A stretch of DNA of 64,000 nucleotides from Shinella zoogloeoides. Lineage in GTDB: Bacteria; Pseudomonadota; Alphaproteobacteria; Rhizobiales; Rhizobiaceae. A program made the position numbers and the translations under genes. A model generated the notes under the pieces. It was not told where the DNA came from and did no database searches. It saw nothing but the letters and a program-made list of their open reading frames with translations. Location: the NCBI RefSeq assembly GCF_030733845.1, contig NZ_CP132312.1, forward strand, positions 386,501-450,500, written 5' to 3'. Position 1 is the first letter of the stretch. Every line of letters begins with the position of its first letter. This document shows positions 1 through 8,187 of the stretch, in pieces.

Positions 1-409
1 GTTCGAGCACGGTTTTCTCCGCGACGTCGTGCAGTTCGACGGCGATCTCGGGGTAGAGCTTGTTGAAGCCGTGCACGAGCTGCGGCATCATCAGGGCGGC
101 CTGGACCGTGCCGGCCGCCATGGTGACTTTGCCGCGCCTGAGCGCATTCAGTTCCCGTGAGCTTTCCACCATGCCTTCGATGTCGGCAACGGCGCGCGCC
201 GCGATCGGCAGGATGTCCATGCCCGCCTGGGTGAGGCGCAGAAGCCGCGTATGCCGGTCGAATAGGCGCAGGTTCAGGTTGGCTTCCAGCTGCCGGACCA
301 GCGTGCTGACCGCCGATTGCGACGAGCCCAGCTTGTCCGCCGCCAGCGTGAACTGACCGAGATTGGCAACGGTGACGAAGGCTCGAAGCTGCTTCAGCGT
401 GATGTCCAT
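1..409 (-). CDS. LysR-family transcriptional regulator (N-terminal part, cut by window edge)
   Basis: The frame reads leftward from an ATG at 409 and leaves the window, so only about 136 residues are present. It starts MDITLKQLRAFVTVANLG and continues through a winged helix-turn-helix (LGSSQSAVSTLVRQLE), the standard LysR-type DNA-binding domain at residues 3-62, then enters the hinge and the start of the effector domain. It is divergent from the nucleobase-type permease at 571, the usual arrangement of a LysR activator and its target, and a T-N11-A dyad lies just upstream of its own start (418-440). By position it probably controls the permease/hydroxylase operon and itself. The effector is not known. 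The family call is firm; the target is inferred from synteny. Confidence 0.9.
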   Translation of the reverse strand, partial: MDITLKQLRAFVTVANLGQFTLAADKLGSSQSAVSTLVRQLEANLNLRLFDRHTRLLRLTQAGMDILPIAARAVADIEGMVESSRELNALRRGKVTMAAGTVQAALMMPQLVHGFNKLYPEIAVELHDVAEKTVLE

Positions 410-417
410 GCCGACCC

Positions 418-440
418 ATTCATTCAGTTTCTAGATGAAT
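418..440. promoter_or_regulatory. Candidate LysR-type operator (T-N11-A dyad)
   Basis: Perfect inverted repeat ATTCAT-N11-ATGAAT with arms at 418-423 and 435-440. It fits the LysR consensus T-N11-A, is AT-rich in a GC-rich background, and lies 9 bases upstream of the LysR start codon in the 161-base divergent region. It is the likely autoregulatory and activation site shared by the regulator and the permease operon. Confidence 0.5.
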
Positions 441-570
441 AAATATAATTATGCCGATTGTTTGCTGATTTGGCCAGCCGCATGATCCACCTCGTACGGC
501 GTGCGGTGATAAAACATGAGGCCAAGATGCCCCCACCGCGCCGGAACACTGTTCGCTGGGAGGAAAGCGA

Positions 571-1965
571 ATGTCCAATCCTGCAATGACGGATCCCGTC
601 GAGAAGATGTACCCCATCCCGAGCCTTTTTGCTCTGGGCCTGCAACACGTTCTTGTCATGTATGCCGGCGCGGTCGCCGTACCGCTCATCGTCGGCACAG
701 CCCTGCACCTGCCCAAGGAGCAGATCGCGATGCTCGTCAGCGCGGATCTGTTCTGTTGTGGCATCGTCACCATGATTCAGGCGCTCGGCTTCGGCCGTTA
801 TGTCGGGATCCGGCTGCCCATCATGATGGGCATCTCGTTCACCGCCGTCCCGTCGATCATCGCGACGGGCACCAATCCCGATCTTGGCATGCCCGGCGTC
901 ATCGGCGCGGTCATCGGCTCGGGTGTCTTCACCATTCTCGCCGCGCCCTTCTTCGGAAAATGGGTGCGCTTCTTCCCACCGGTCGTCACCGGCACGGTTA
1001 TGCTGGTCATCGGCCTTTCGCTGATGCGCGTCGGCGTCAACTGGGCCGCGGGCGGCCAGCCGATGATCCGCAGTCCCGAAGGCATGATCCCGAACCCCGC
1101 CTACGGCGCGCCGTTCGCGCTTGCCGTCGCTGCGATCGTCCTCGTGTCGATCCTGCTGCTCACCCGTGTGCTGAAGGGCTTCTTGGCGAACCTCGCGGTC
1201 TTGATGGGTATCGGCATCGGATTTGCCATCGCCATCGCCTTCGGCAAGGTGGATTTCCACGGCGTGACGGATGCCGGCTGGGTGCAGATCATCCATCCGC
1301 TCGCCTTCGGCTGGCCGATCTTCGAGTTCTGGTCGATCTTCTCGCTCTGTGCCGTCATGGTGGTGATGATGATCGAATCGACCGGCCAGTTCCTGGCGGT
1401 CGGCGACATGGCCGGGCGCAAGATCACCCAGACCGAACTGACCCGGGGCCTGCGCACCGACGGCGTCGGCAACATCATCGGCGGCCTGCTCAACACCTTC
1501 ACCTACACCACCTATGCGCAGAATGTCGGCCTGCTGCAGATCACCGGCGTGCTCAGCCGCTGGGTCGTGGCCGCGGGCGGCGTCATCCTGATCCTGCTCG
1601 GCTCGCTGCCGAAGGTGGCCTTCGTCAGTGCGTCCATTCCGAGCTACGTCGTCGGCGGTGCCGCTATCGTGATGTTCGGCATGGTCTCGGCGACGGGCGT
1701 GAAGATTCTGGCGAAAGTGGACTTCGCGGCCAACCGGCGCAACCTCTACATCGTCGCGGTCAGCGTCGGCCTCGCCATGGTGCCGGTCGTTGCGGACAAT
1801 ATCTTCGCCCAGCTTCCTGCCGCACTCGGAAAATTCCTGCACAGCGGCGTGCTGGTCGGCACCTTCGCGGCGGCCCTGCTCAACATCCTCTTCAACGGCG
1901 TGCCCGCGAAGGAGACGGATGAGCCCGAGGTCAAGAACGGCGCAGCCGCTGCCGACCTCGCCTGA
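571..1965 (+). CDS. NCS2-family nucleobase/purine permease (uracil-xanthine permease type)
   Basis: A 464-residue polytopic membrane protein of the nucleobase-ascorbate transporter (NAT/NCS2) family, which moves purines or pyrimidines with a cation. Visible family marks are the TM1 QH motif (LQHVLVMYAGAVAVP, near residue 25) and the substrate-site signature QNVGLLQITG near residue 315. Length is normal for the xanthine/urate branch. The ATG at 571 follows a good ribosome site (GGGAGGA). It opens the operon with the molybdenum hydroxylase downstream, so its cargo is probably the substrate of that hydroxylase: a purine, pyrimidine or another small N-heterocycle. The exact substrate cannot be read from sequence. 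Confidence 0.9.
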   Translation: MSNPAMTDPVEKMYPIPSLFALGLQHVLVMYAGAVAVPLIVGTALHLPKEQIAMLVSADLFCCGIVTMIQALGFGRYVGIRLPIMMGISFTAVPSIIATGTNPDLGMPGVIGAVIGSGVFTILAAPFFGKWVRFFPPVVTGTVMLVIGLSLMRVGVNWAAGGQPMIRSPEGMIPNPAYGAPFALAVAAIVLVSILLLTRVLKGFLANLAVLMGIGIGFAIAIAFGKVDFHGVTDAGWVQIIHPLAFGWPIFEFWSIFSLCAVMVVMMIESTGQFLAVGDMAGRKITQTELTRGLRTDGVGNIIGGLLNTFTYTTYAQNVGLLQITGVLSRWVVAAGGVILILLGSLPKVAFVSASIPSYVVGGAAIVMFGMVSATGVKILAKVDFAANRRNLYIVAVSVGLAMVPVVADNIFAQLPAALGKFLHSGVLVGTFAAALLNILFNGVPAKETDEPEVKNGAAAADLA

Positions 1966-1982
1966 AAAGCCACAAATATTAG

Positions 1983-2004
1983 TCCGGCGGCCACGGCCGC
2001 CGGA
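1983..2004. other. Intercistronic hairpin
   Basis: Inverted repeat TCCGGCGGCC / GGCCGCCGGA with a 2-base centre, in the 77-base gap between the permease and the FAD subunit gene. No T-run follows, so it is not a canonical intrinsic terminator; it could stabilise the upstream transcript end or attenuate read-through. Confidence 0.45.
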
Positions 2005-2042
2005 GCCCCGAGCCCGAAGGGCCGAAATCCAAGAGGAACGCC

Positions 2043-2906
2043 ATGAGGCGCTTTGAATACCATCGTGCGGAAACGCTGGAGCAGGCCTCCCGTCTTCTCA
2101 CCGATCTCGGTGACGACACTTTTCTGTTCAACGGCGGCACGGACCTGCTGGTCGAGATCCGGGAGCGGCTGCGCCGCGTGCGCAACGTCGTCGACATCAA
2201 GAGTATCCCCGGCCTGTCCGATATCACCTATGACGAGACGCGCGGGCTGACCTTCGGCGCGCTGGTGACGGTCGGCCGCCTGGAGCGCCTGGCGCTGGTG
2301 CGCGAGCGCTACCCCAACCTGCGCGACGCACTCGCCTCGCTCGGCTCCATCCAGGTGCGCAACCGCGCCACCGTCGTCGGCAATGTCTGTCGCGCCTCGC
2401 CGTCGGCCGATACGATCCCGCCGCTGATCGCGGACGGCGCCTTCATTCACATCTACAGCCCGACGAATATGCGCGTCGTGCCGCTCGCCGAGTTCTTCAC
2501 CGGCCCCGGCAAGACCGTGCTCGCCAAGGGCGAGATCGTTACCGGCATCACCGTGCCGCCGGCCGGCGACAATACCGGCAAGGCCTATCTCAAGCACGGC
2601 CGCCGCAAGGCGATGGAACTGTCCACCGTCGGCGTCGCCGTCAGCCTCTCCATGGAGGACGGCGTGTGCAGCGACATCCGCATCGCGCTCGGCGCCGTCG
2701 GCGCGACCGTGCTGCGCGCTCCCGGGGCGGAAAACATGCTGCGCGGCACCACGCTCGACGCGGCGACCGTCAGGAACGCCGCGAACAAGGCGATGGAGGA
2801 GTGCACGCCGATCAGCAACGTGCGCGCCAGCGCCGATTACCGTCGCGACATGGTCGGCGTCTTGACCGGCCGCGCGATCAAACAGGCATTGGAGACATTC
2901 GCATGA
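2043..2906 (+). CDS. Xanthine dehydrogenase-family FAD-binding (medium) subunit
   Basis: A 287-residue FAD subunit of a molybdenum hydroxylase (CoxM/XdhB-type). The flavin-binding motif FNGGTDLLVEIRER lies near residue 30 and the second flavin motif TVVGNVCRASPSADTIPPL near 110; the C-terminal CO_deh_flav_C domain follows. It passes electrons from the 2Fe-2S subunit to the acceptor. Its stop overlaps the start of the next gene (ATGA at 2903-2906), indicating translational coupling. Length is typical. The order medium-small-large is that of CO-dehydrogenase-like, nicotinate-hydroxylase-like and other substrate-specific hydroxylases, so 'xanthine' should be read as a family name only. Confidence 0.92.
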   Translation: MRRFEYHRAETLEQASRLLTDLGDDTFLFNGGTDLLVEIRERLRRVRNVVDIKSIPGLSDITYDETRGLTFGALVTVGRLERLALVRERYPNLRDALASLGSIQVRNRATVVGNVCRASPSADTIPPLIADGAFIHIYSPTNMRVVPLAEFFTGPGKTVLAKGEIVTGITVPPAGDNTGKAYLKHGRRKAMELSTVGVAVSLSMEDGVCSDIRIALGAVGATVLRAPGAENMLRGTTLDAATVRNAANKAMEECTPISNVRASADYRRDMVGVLTGRAIKQALETFA

Positions 2907-3385
2907 AACGGATCGTGGAATTCACCGTCAACGGCGAGGCGCGCGACATGGCGGTCGATACCTGCCGTTCGCTGCTCGACGCGCTGCGCGACGACGTCGG
3001 CCTCACCGGCACCAAGAAGGGCTGCGACGTTGGCGATTGCGGTGCCTGCACCGTCATCGTCGACGGCGAGCCGGTCAATGCCTGTCTCATGCTCGCCGTC
3101 GAGGCGGAAGGCCGCACGATCGAGACCATCGAAGGGCTCCAGTCGGGCGTCGATACGCTGCATCCCCTGCAGGATGCCTTCATGCGGCACGGCGCCTCGC
3201 AATGCGGCTTCTGCACGCCGGGCATCCTGATGATGGCCAAGAAGCTGATCGACGACAACCCGAACCCGACCGACGAAGACATCCGCTTCGGCCTTTCCGG
3301 CAATATCTGCCGCTGCACGGGCTACACGAAGATTTTCGACGCGATCAAGTCCGCCGCGCGCGAGATGGAGGCAGCAAGATCATGA
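2903..3385 (+). CDS. 2Fe-2S (small) subunit of molybdenum hydroxylase
   Basis: A 160-residue iron-sulfur subunit with two [2Fe-2S] clusters. The plant-ferredoxin-type cluster uses C41, C46, C49 and C61 (GCDVGDCGACTV), and the second uses C101, C104, C136 and C138 (CGFCTPG and ICRCTGY). All eight ligands are present. The ATG at 2903 is preferred to in-frame upstream starts because it gives the standard N-terminus (MKRIVEFTVNGEA) and a 4-base overlap with the FAD subunit. The stop again overlaps the following start (3382-3385). It is the electron relay between the molybdenum centre and FAD. Confidence 0.95.
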   Translation: MKRIVEFTVNGEARDMAVDTCRSLLDALRDDVGLTGTKKGCDVGDCGACTVIVDGEPVNACLMLAVEAEGRTIETIEGLQSGVDTLHPLQDAFMRHGASQCGFCTPGILMMAKKLIDDNPNPTDEDIRFGLSGNICRCTGYTKIFDAIKSAAREMEAARS

Positions 3386-5688
3386 ACATGACGACCCCTA
3401 TCGAGAAGCGCGACTTCAAGATTATCGGCAAGAGCGTCAAGCGCGACGACGTGCTCGAAAAGGTGACGGGCGAGGCCGAATATACCGGCGACATCAAGCT
3501 GTCCGGCATGCTGCACGGCAAGATCAAGCGCGCCGCCATCGCCCATGCCCGCATCAAGAGCATCGACGTCAGCAAGGCGCTTGCCTATCCCGGCGTCAAG
3601 GCAGTGCTGACCCATGAGAACGTGCCGCGCGTGCTGCACTACGGTTCGCCGCATCCGCGCTCGGCCTCCTGCACCAAGGATCAGTACATCCTCGACGACA
3701 AGGTGCGTTTCTGGGGCGAGGGCGTCGCCGCCGTCGCCGCGATTAGCGAAGAGATCGCCGACGAGGCGCTGGATCTGATCGAGGTGGAATACGAGCCCTT
3801 GCCGGCCGTCTTCGAGCCCGAAGACGCCGCGCAGCCCGGCGCGCCGCTCATCCACGACGTCGGGCCGGGCGGCAACCTGGTGCTCGACCCGGTGCGCGTC
3901 AAGCGCGGCGATGTCGATGCGGGCTTTGCCGAGGCGGATTTCGTGCTCGAAGGCACCTTTTCCGGCGGGCGGCCGCATCCGGCCTATATGGAGCCGAATG
4001 TCTGCATCGCCGACTGGGACGGTTCCAACAAGCTGACTTTCTGGACCTCGACGCAGACCTCCTTCATGGTGCGCGGCATCCTTGCCGAAGTGCTCGGCCT
4101 GCCGCTGACCAAGGTACGCGTGCTGGTCGACCACATGGGCGGGGGGTTCGGCGCCAAGCAGGACCTGTTCCAGCATGAATTCCTCTGCGCGCTGCTCGCC
4201 AAGGAGACGCGCCGGCCGGTGAAGATGGAATTCACCCGCCACGAGACCTTCGTCGCTGGCCGCTCGCGTCACCCCTGCAAGATCTGGCTGAAGCAGGGCT
4301 TCAAGAACGACGGCACCCTCGTCGCGCGCGACATGAAGCTGGTGTACGATTCGGGCGCGTACGGCTCGCATGGTCCGGGCGTGACCATCGTCGGCACCAC
4401 CGCGGCCACCTCGCTCTATCGCTGCGAGAACGTGCGTCTGGAAGGACGCTGCGTCTATACCAACACGCCGATCAACGGCGCCTTCCGCGGCTATGGCGTG
4501 GTACAGAGCTACTACGCGCTGGATATCCAGATGGACGAGGCCGCCGAGCGGCTCGGCATGGACCCGGCGGAGCTCAAACTGAAGAACGTGGTGCGCGAGG
4601 GCGACATCGCGCCGTCAGGCCATCCGATCCTCGGGCACGGGCTGGAGATCTGCATCCAGCACGGCGTCGAGAAGATCGGCTGGAAGGCCCTGCGCAACCG
4701 CGACCGCACGCCGGACCCGAAGCGCCCGCATATCCGCAAGGGCTGGGGTATCGGCTGCGAGATGCACGGTTCCTCCGCCTATCCGGGCATCAAGGAACAG
4801 GGCAATGCCACCGTGAAGGTCAACGAGGACGGAACGGTGACGCTGCTGACGGGCGCGGCCGGCCTCGGCACCGGCGCGCATACCGCTCTGGCGCAGATCG
4901 TCGCCGAGGAACTCGGCGTGCGCTTCGAGGATGTCGGCACGATCCACGGCGATACGGACGTGGTGCCGTGGGATATCGGCGCCTTCGCCAGCCACACGAC
5001 CTATCTCGTCGGCACCGCCGCGAAGATGGCCGCCGGCAAGGTCCGCACCGCGGTTCTCGAGCGGGCGGCGATGAAGCTGCAGGTCTCGCCGGCCGAGGTC
5101 GACATGACCGAAGGCAAGGTGTTCCTCATCGCCGATCCCGGCCGCGTCATGTCGGTTGCGGAAGCCATGGGTCCGTCCCGCGGCATTCCCGCCGCCAACA
5201 TCGTCGCGAACGGCACCTACGAGCCGACGAAATCCTATTCCTTCGCTGCGCACTTCACCGAAGTGGACGTCGATACGGAAACCGGCATCGTCGAGGTCAA
5301 GCGCGTGGTACCGGTGCACGATGTCGGCCGGGTCATCCACCCGATCGCGGCCGAAGGCCAGATCGAGGGCGGCATCCAGCAGGGTATCGGCCACACGCTG
5401 ACCGAGGACTATGTGATCGACAAGAAGACCGGCCGGTCGCTCAATGCCGGCCTCGTCGACTACAAGATGCCGCTGTCGATGGACATGCCCGACATCGAGA
5501 CGGTCATCCTGGAAGCCGCGCCCGATCCGGGCGGCCCCTGGGGCGCCAAGGGCGTCGGCGAGGATCCGATCATCGCGATCGGCCCCTCCATCGCCAACGC
5601 CATCCATGACGCCATCGGCGTGCGTTTCCACCACTATCCGATCACCCCGGAAGACATTCTGAAAGCCTTGAGGGAGAAGGGCGCATGA
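3382..5688 (+). CDS. Molybdopterin-binding (large) catalytic subunit of xanthine dehydrogenase-family hydroxylase
   Basis: A 768-residue catalytic subunit carrying the molybdenum-cytosine- or molybdopterin cofactor. The a/b hammerhead domain occupies about residues 15-130, followed by the two Mo-cofactor domains: DHMGGGFGAKQDL near 250, GAFRGYGVVQ near 370, and the C-terminal PWGAKGVGEDP, which holds the conserved glutamate that acts as base in this family. The start at 3382 is preferred because it overlaps the small-subunit stop (ATGA). Such enzymes hydroxylate a ring carbon next to nitrogen or reduce a hydroxybenzoyl-CoA; the nucleobase-type permease and XdhC in the locus favour an N-heterocycle. 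The substrate is undetermined. Confidence 0.92.
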   Translation: MNMTTPIEKRDFKIIGKSVKRDDVLEKVTGEAEYTGDIKLSGMLHGKIKRAAIAHARIKSIDVSKALAYPGVKAVLTHENVPRVLHYGSPHPRSASCTKDQYILDDKVRFWGEGVAAVAAISEEIADEALDLIEVEYEPLPAVFEPEDAAQPGAPLIHDVGPGGNLVLDPVRVKRGDVDAGFAEADFVLEGTFSGGRPHPAYMEPNVCIADWDGSNKLTFWTSTQTSFMVRGILAEVLGLPLTKVRVLVDHMGGGFGAKQDLFQHEFLCALLAKETRRPVKMEFTRHETFVAGRSRHPCKIWLKQGFKNDGTLVARDMKLVYDSGAYGSHGPGVTIVGTTAATSLYRCENVRLEGRCVYTNTPINGAFRGYGVVQSYYALDIQMDEAAERLGMDPAELKLKNVVREGDIAPSGHPILGHGLEICIQHGVEKIGWKALRNRDRTPDPKRPHIRKGWGIGCEMHGSSAYPGIKEQGNATVKVNEDGTVTLLTGAAGLGTGAHTALAQIVAEELGVRFEDVGTIHGDTDVVPWDIGAFASHTTYLVGTAAKMAAGKVRTAVLERAAMKLQVSPAEVDMTEGKVFLIADPGRVMSVAEAMGPSRGIPAANIVANGTYEPTKSYSFAAHFTEVDVDTETGIVEVKRVVPVHDVGRVIHPIAAEGQIEGGIQQGIGHTLTEDYVIDKKTGRSLNAGLVDYKMPLSMDMPDIETVILEAAPDPGGPWGAKGVGEDPIIAIGPSIANAIHDAIGVRFHHYPITPEDILKALREKGA

Positions 5689-6848
5689 ACATGCATATCG
5701 AACCGGCAACCAAGAAACTCCCGATCACGATCCTTACCGGCTTCCTCGGATCGGGAAAGACCACGCTGCTCAACTACATCCTGACCGAGCGCCACGGCCA
5801 CCGGATCGCCGTCATCGAGAACGAGTTCGGCGAAGTGGACGTGGACAGCGACCTCGTGCTCGCCTCCGACGAGGAGATCTTCCAGATGCAGAACGGCTGC
5901 ATCTGCTGCTTCGTCGATGTGCGCAACGACCTGATCGACGTCATGAAGAAGCTGCTCAGCCACAAGGACAAGTTCGACCATATCATCGTCGAGACATCGG
6001 GCCTTGCCGACCCGACGCCTGTCGCCACCGCCTTTTTCGTCGATCGCAGCGTCGCCGAGGAAGTGGAGCTGGACGCCGTCGTGACGTTGGTGGACGCCAT
6101 GCATATCGACCAGCACCTCTACGATCCGGTGCTCGACGGCAGCGACAACCAGGCGGTCAACCAGATCGTTGCGGCCGACCGCATCCTCGTCAACAAGATC
6201 GACCTTGCCTCCGAGGAAGCCCTCGGTTCGCTCGAGGGATCGCTCCGCAAGCTCAACCAGACGGCGCCGATCCTGCGTTCGACCTACGGCAAGGTGGACC
6301 TGTCCAACATCCTCGGCGTAAACGGCTTCCGGCCGTCCTATGTACGCGAGCGGGCGGAAATTCTCGACATCGACATGGACGACGACCGCGATGCGCATGG
6401 CCATCACAGCCACGAATGCCACGACGCGGCCTGCGACCACCCGGACCACGACCACGCGCATCATCACGATTGCCACGACGAGGCCTGCGATCATCCCGAT
6501 CACGACCATGGGCACGGCCACCAGACGGCTTTGCGGCCCCATAGCCATGACGCGACGGTGAAGTCCCATTCGTTCGTTTATCCGCAGTCCTTCGACGGCG
6601 AGAAGCTCGCGGGCTTCCTGAAGGATTATCTCGGCGAGCACGGCGACGACATCTTCCGCACCAAGGGCATCGTCTCGGTGGCGAACGACGACCGCTTCTT
6701 CGTGCTCCAGGCCGTGCACAAGCTGGTCGATTTCCGGCCGGACCACGCCTGGGGCGAGGACACGCCGAAATCGAAATTCGTCTTCATCGGCCGCAATCTC
6801 GACCGTGACGGCATCGACAGAAACTTGCGCGCCTGCCTGGCGGCCTGA
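5685..6848 (+). CDS. CobW/G3E-family P-loop GTPase with duplicated His-rich metal loop
   Basis: A 387-residue G3E GTPase (CobW/ZNG1/YjiA type), a metallochaperone family. The Walker A motif is LTGFLGSGKTTLLNYI near residue 15, the metal-site motif is CICC near 66, then ETSGLADP and the NKIDL guanine-recognition motif. Residues 245-279 hold a His/Cys/Asp-rich segment in two near-identical units (CHDAACDHPDHDH and CHDEACDHPDHDH). The CobW C-terminal domain (from about 300) follows. Its start overlaps the stop of the catalytic Mo subunit, so it is co-translated with that enzyme. It probably delivers or stores a divalent metal for an enzyme of this pathway; the two amidohydrolases downstream are plausible clients. 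Confidence 0.9.
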   Translation: MNMHIEPATKKLPITILTGFLGSGKTTLLNYILTERHGHRIAVIENEFGEVDVDSDLVLASDEEIFQMQNGCICCFVDVRNDLIDVMKKLLSHKDKFDHIIVETSGLADPTPVATAFFVDRSVAEEVELDAVVTLVDAMHIDQHLYDPVLDGSDNQAVNQIVAADRILVNKIDLASEEALGSLEGSLRKLNQTAPILRSTYGKVDLSNILGVNGFRPSYVRERAEILDIDMDDDRDAHGHHSHECHDAACDHPDHDHAHHHDCHDEACDHPDHDHGHGHQTALRPHSHDATVKSHSFVYPQSFDGEKLAGFLKDYLGEHGDDIFRTKGIVSVANDDRFFVLQAVHKLVDFRPDHAWGEDTPKSKFVFIGRNLDRDGIDRNLRACLAA

Positions 6849-6895
6849 CGGCGCTTCTCCCGTCGCAAGACGCCTTGCACAAGTCCTCTGTCTGA

Positions 6896-6940
6896 ACCGC
6901 CCGCGCACCCTCCAGCGCGCGGGCGGTCATTGCTGTTTTT
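6896..6940 (+). terminator. Rho-independent terminator after the CobW gene
   Basis: An 11-bp GC-rich stem (ACCGCCCGCGC, 6896-6906, with GCGCGGGCGGT, 6917-6927), a 10-base loop and a T-run at 6936-6940. It closes the permease/hydroxylase/CobW operon. Confidence 0.85.
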
Positions 6941-7247
6941 CAGAATATCCCTTTAAAAATAATGGCTTAGATTGATTATTTTATTGACATAAAGCGAGTC
7001 GCATGGTCTTCTGGCGCCGAGTAGAAGCACCGACAATTGCTCACCGTCTGTTGGAAGATGAGGCCGCAATGTCGATGCTGACTACGAAAGGAACACCCGT
7101 CGCTCGTGCTCGCTCTGGGCGCGCTGCAGGCCGTTCTTCTCTGTCCTTGGCATTTCCTGAGATCGCGGATCCGTGCCCGGCTTCGGCCGGCATGGCATTG
7201 CCGCGCGGCCCCGCATCGACCGGACCCTCTACGACAGGAGAACAAGA
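6941..7247. other. Gene-free spacer with probable second promoter
   Basis: About 300 bases between the terminator and the first amidohydrolase. The left third is AT-rich and holds a perfect TTGACA at 6984-6989, but no convincing -10 lies 16-18 bases downstream. No open frame here looks like a gene. Because a strong terminator precedes it, the amidohydrolase/ubiD unit almost certainly needs its own promoter in this stretch. Confidence 0.4.
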
Positions 7248-8171
7248 ATGATAATCGACCTAAGCTGCTACCCCACCGATCTGGTGGACCTGGCTTGGCG
7301 CCACGACGGACCGCCGTTCACCGGCGACAAGCTTTTGAAGATGATGGACGGCCCGTACTATGTGAACGGCAAGCCGCGCCGCGTGGACAAGGCCTTCATC
7401 CAGCCGCCGCAGGGCAACACCATCTACACCCATGAAATCATGGACCTGGAAGGCAAGGCCGCCATCCGCCAGTACATGGGCTACACGGAAAAGATGGTGA
7501 CCGAGCATCCCGACCGCTTCCTCGGCTGCTTCGTCTACAATCCGCGTTACGGCGTGCAGAACGGCGTCGACGAAATCGAACGCTACGCCAAGGAATTCGA
7601 TTTCAAGATGGTCCAGCTCCAGGCGAACATGCACGCCTACCGCCCGGACCGCGCGCTCGACTGGCTGCGCCCGGCCATGAAGAAGTGCGCCGAGCTCGGC
7701 CTGATGGTGAAGGTGCATACCGGCGACGGCCCGTACTCGATCCCGACCGAGTTCTACCCGATCATCCGCGAATTCCCGGAGATCAACTTCATCCTCGCCC
7801 ACTTCGGCGTCCAGACGGGCGGCGTCTACGTGTTCGAGCCGATGCAGATGGCCCTCGACACGCCGAGCGTCTACGTCGAATCCGGCTGGTGCCTCCAGTC
7901 GCGTATCGTCGAATTCGCCAAGGTCCTGCCCAAGCACAAGATCCTCTTCGGCTCCGACACCCCGCCGAACGAGCCGGGCATGTGGATCAACCTTCTGGAA
8001 GTCCTCTGCCACGAGCCGCCGCAGGGCCTGAACCTCTCCGAGGACGATCTGGAAGACTACCTGGGCAACAACCTCGCCCGCATGATCGGCCTCGAGCCGA
8101 CCGCGCCGCCGGCAAGCGTCGAGGAAGCCGAGGCGTATCTGCGCCAGCACGGCGTCCAGATCGCCGCGTAA
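7248..8171 (+). CDS. Amidohydrolase-2 family protein, paralogue lacking the HxH metal motif
   Basis: A 307-residue TIM-barrel protein of the amidohydrolase-related family (ACMSD / gamma-resorcylate-decarboxylase-like). The ATG at 7248 follows GGAG. It is clearly a tandem sister of the next gene and aligns with it almost end to end. However, it begins MIIDLSCYPTDL where the sister has MIIDTHLHPTNL: both histidines of the N-terminal HxH metal site are replaced (Ser and Tyr). The later conserved positions (VHTGDGPY, ILAHFG, LFGSDTPPNEP) are kept. It may be a non-catalytic partner subunit of the sister, or an enzyme with an altered metal site. A sequencing error is unlikely because the change spans several codons in an intact frame. 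Confidence 0.88.
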   Translation: MIIDLSCYPTDLVDLAWRHDGPPFTGDKLLKMMDGPYYVNGKPRRVDKAFIQPPQGNTIYTHEIMDLEGKAAIRQYMGYTEKMVTEHPDRFLGCFVYNPRYGVQNGVDEIERYAKEFDFKMVQLQANMHAYRPDRALDWLRPAMKKCAELGLMVKVHTGDGPYSIPTEFYPIIREFPEINFILAHFGVQTGGVYVFEPMQMALDTPSVYVESGWCLQSRIVEFAKVLPKHKILFGSDTPPNEPGMWINLLEVLCHEPPQGLNLSEDDLEDYLGNNLARMIGLEPTAPPASVEEAEAYLRQHGVQIAA

Positions 8172-8187
8172 AAGAACGGAGTGAACA

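Noticed and set aside
424..1842. Minus-strand and alternative plus-strand frames over the permease gene
   Set aside because: Low-complexity His/Asp/Arg-rich or Arg/Ser-rich translations antisense or out of frame to a clear NCS2 permease.
2043..5688. Calling the molybdenum hydroxylase a purine-degrading xanthine dehydrogenase
   Set aside because: The three-subunit medium-small-large order, the UbiD/UbiX and amidohydrolase partners, and the absence of uricase, allantoinase or other purine genes argue against routine purine breakdown; only the family is supported.
6976..7251. Short open frames before the first amidohydrolase
   Set aside because: They lack ribosome sites and end at or run past the well-supported start at 7248. 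The region reads better as promoter and leader.
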